Part shown: positions 23,308 through 24,472 of the stretch, piece after piece
Position numbering within the stretch: position 1 is the first letter of the stretch
Layout: the number at the start of each line of letters is the position of its first letter
From: CBFDBF01 sp050287725
GTDB taxonomy: Bacteria > Pseudomonadota > Gammaproteobacteria > Chromatiales > Chromatiaceae
NCBI GenBank assembly: GCA_050287725.1
Contig: JBNKCL010000014.1
Span: 1-24,472, forward strand
DNA length: 24,472 bases
Reading direction: 5' to 3'
Position numbers and translations under genes: made by a program
Notes under the pieces: model-generated
Told to the model about the DNA's origin: nothing
Databases searched by the model: none
What the model saw: only the letters and a program-made list of their open reading frames with translations

Positions 23308-24111
23308 CTACTGCGGATGACGTTCGCCCCGGACGTCCAGCCGATCCCGTAACCGGTCCCCGACCAGGTTGACCGCCAGCACTACCAGCAAGATTGCAAC
23401 CCCGGGCGCGATTACCAGATGCGGCGCCACCAGCATATAACGCGCTCCTTCCTGGATCATGCTGCCCCAGGAAGCCCCCGGCGGCTGTACGCCCAACCCG
23501 AGATAAGAGAGTCCCGCTTCCGCGATCACGATTCCGGCGATTCCGAAGGTGGCCTCTACGATCAACGGCGCCAGGATCAGCGGTAATAGGTGGTGACGCA
23601 TGATCGGAAATCCTCTGCGGCCCAGGGCGATGGCGGCGGCGATATGGTCGCGATGTTTCAGTGACAGTACCTGCGCCCGCGCCAGCCGGGCATAGCCCAC
23701 CCAACCCACCAGCGACAAGGCGATGACCAGGTTCTGAAGTCCCGGACCCAATACCCCGGCCAGGGCGATGGCCAGCAGGATGCCGGGGAAGGCGAGGAAG
23801 ATATCGATGATGCGTACCAACAGTTGATCCGCAAGGCCGCCGCGGTAGGCGGCCAGGGTGCCCAGCAGGGAACCCACCATCGCCGAGATCGACACCACTC
23901 CCACCGCCACCAGGAAGGAACTCCTGGCGCCCAACAGTAGACGGTCGATGACCGAACGGCCCAGTTCGTCCCCTCCCAGCCAGAGTCCGGCCTCGGGTCC
24001 GGCCAGGATCCGGGGGAGATCCACCTGGTTCGGATGCAACGGCAGGATCGGCGCCAACAGTGCGATCAGGGCCCACAACAGCAGGATGACGACCGGCAGC
24101 GTTCGACGCAT
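23308..24111 (-). CDS. Peptide/nickel-type ABC transporter permease (DppC/OppC-like)
   Basis: This 267-residue inner-membrane permease has about six helices. LGGDELGRSVIDRLLLGARSSFLVAV near the N-terminus is typical of the DppC/OppC/NikC half. The EAA-type loop is seen in YARLARAQVLSLKHRDHIAAAIALGRRGFPIMRHHLLP, where the ATPase docks, and AGLSYLGLGVQPPGASWGSMI is a classic block. The ATG at 24111 overlaps the TGA of the upstream permease gene by one base, with AGGAGGGG just before it, so the two are coupled. The substrate cannot be told from permeases alone; no ATPase or binding protein is in view. It converges with the FliL-like gene, 16 bases apart. Confidence 0.92.
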   Translation of the reverse strand: MRRTLPVVILLLWALIALLAPILPLHPNQVDLPRILAGPEAGLWLGGDELGRSVIDRLLLGARSSFLVAVGVVSISAMVGSLLGTLAAYRGGLADQLLVRIIDIFLAFPGILLAIALAGVLGPGLQNLVIALSLVGWVGYARLARAQVLSLKHRDHIAAAIALGRRGFPIMRHHLLPLILAPLIVEATFGIAGIVIAEAGLSYLGLGVQPPGASWGSMIQEGARYMLVAPHLVIAPGVAILLVVLAVNLVGDRLRDRLDVRGERHPQ

Positions 24112-24472
24112 CACCCCTCCTCCCCCAAACGGATGCGGGGATCTGCCCAGGCATAGACCAGATCGGTAGCCATGTTCACCGCCACATAGATCAGGCTGAT
24201 CAGCAGCACGCACCCCTGGACGACCGGATAGTCCCGTCGCTGGATCGACTCCACCAGCAGGGAACCGATCCCGGGCCAGGAGAACACGGTTTCGGTGATC
24301 ACCGCGCCCCCCAGCAGCGCCCCCAGTTGCAACCCCAGCAGGGTGATAACCGGCAGCCAGGCGTTGCCCAGGGCGTGCCGCCAGATCACCGCGCGTTCCG
24401 ACAACCCCTTGGCCCGGGCGGTCCGGATGTAGTCGTCGCTCAACACCTCCAACAGGCTGCTGCGCACCATGC
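24111..24472 (-). CDS. Peptide/nickel-type ABC transporter permease (DppB/OppB-like), partial
   Basis: The gene enters from the right edge; only about 120 C-terminal residues are visible. They include RSSLLEVLSDDYIRTARAKG, RHALGNAWLPVITLLGLQLG (the cytoplasmic EAA loop), then GGAVITETVFSWPGIGSLL and DYPVVQGCVLLISLIYVAVNMATDLVYAWADPRIR, a standard DppB/OppB/NikB C-terminus. It pairs with the DppC-like permease that follows to form the membrane channel of one importer. The true start lies outside the window. Confidence 0.93.
   Translation of the reverse strand, partial: MVRSSLLEVLSDDYIRTARAKGLSERAVIWRHALGNAWLPVITLLGLQLGALLGGAVITETVFSWPGIGSLLVESIQRRDYPVVQGCVLLISLIYVAVNMATDLVYAWADPRIRLGEEG

Noticed and set aside
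23285..24154. Minus-strand frame of 289 codons overlapping the DppC-like permease
   Set aside because: It is a shifted-frame shadow, rich in Gly, Arg and Pro; the permease frame has the EAA loop and membrane helices.

Overview
The window is chromosomal DNA of a GC-rich gammaproteobacterium and is densely packed with core genes. Three things point there: the conserved order yceD-rpmF-plsX-fabH-fabG-acpP-fabF-pabC-mltG-tmk-holB-pilZ-tatD, the YceF-type Maf protein, and a nagZ/hpt/methylthioinosine phosphorylase group of the kind known from Pseudomonas. A Na+-pumping oxaloacetate decarboxylase and a type IV pilus PilZ suggest a Na+-using, piliated aquatic organism. That lifestyle, and any finer placement (for example near the Chromatiales), is inference.

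Layout. Bases 1-240 hold the 3' end of an unrecognised gene and a strong terminator. Bases 260-2951 (minus) carry yceF followed by an EF-G paralog whose domain IV looks like the EF-G2 (recycling-type) branch. Bases 3063-6254 (plus) carry oadG-oadA-oadB, placed between yceF and yceD, which are adjacent and divergent in E. coli. Bases 6326-16433 (plus) are one long gene run. It covers ribosomal protein L32, phospholipid and fatty acid synthesis (plsX, fabH, fabG, acpP, fabF), folate (pabC), peptidoglycan chain termination (mltG), DNA precursors and replication (tmk, holB), pilus biogenesis (pilZ) and a TatD nuclease. fabD, normally between fabH and fabG, is absent.

Bases 16443-18825 (minus) hold a two-domain PPK2-type polyphosphate:AMP phosphotransferase followed by an unrecognised two-region protein. 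Bases 18826-19240 are non-coding and AT-rich with a symmetrical terminator. Bases 19241-20119 (minus) encode a membrane-anchored Pro/Met/Gly/Tyr-rich protein of unknown function. Bases 20337-22814 (minus) carry nagZ-hpt-mtnP, combining muropeptide recycling with a methylthioinosine to hypoxanthine to IMP salvage route. A FliL-like exported protein follows on the plus strand. The window ends in two minus-strand permease genes of a peptide/nickel-type ABC importer, the upstream one cut by the window edge.

No mobile element, CRISPR array, tRNA or rRNA was seen. The points most worth a second look are the EF-G paralog, the missing fabD, the oad insertion, the yceD promoter (palindromes on both hexamers and almost no leader), the dyad-rich acpP upstream region, and the two unrecognised minus-strand proteins. 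No clear new multi-gene system stands out.
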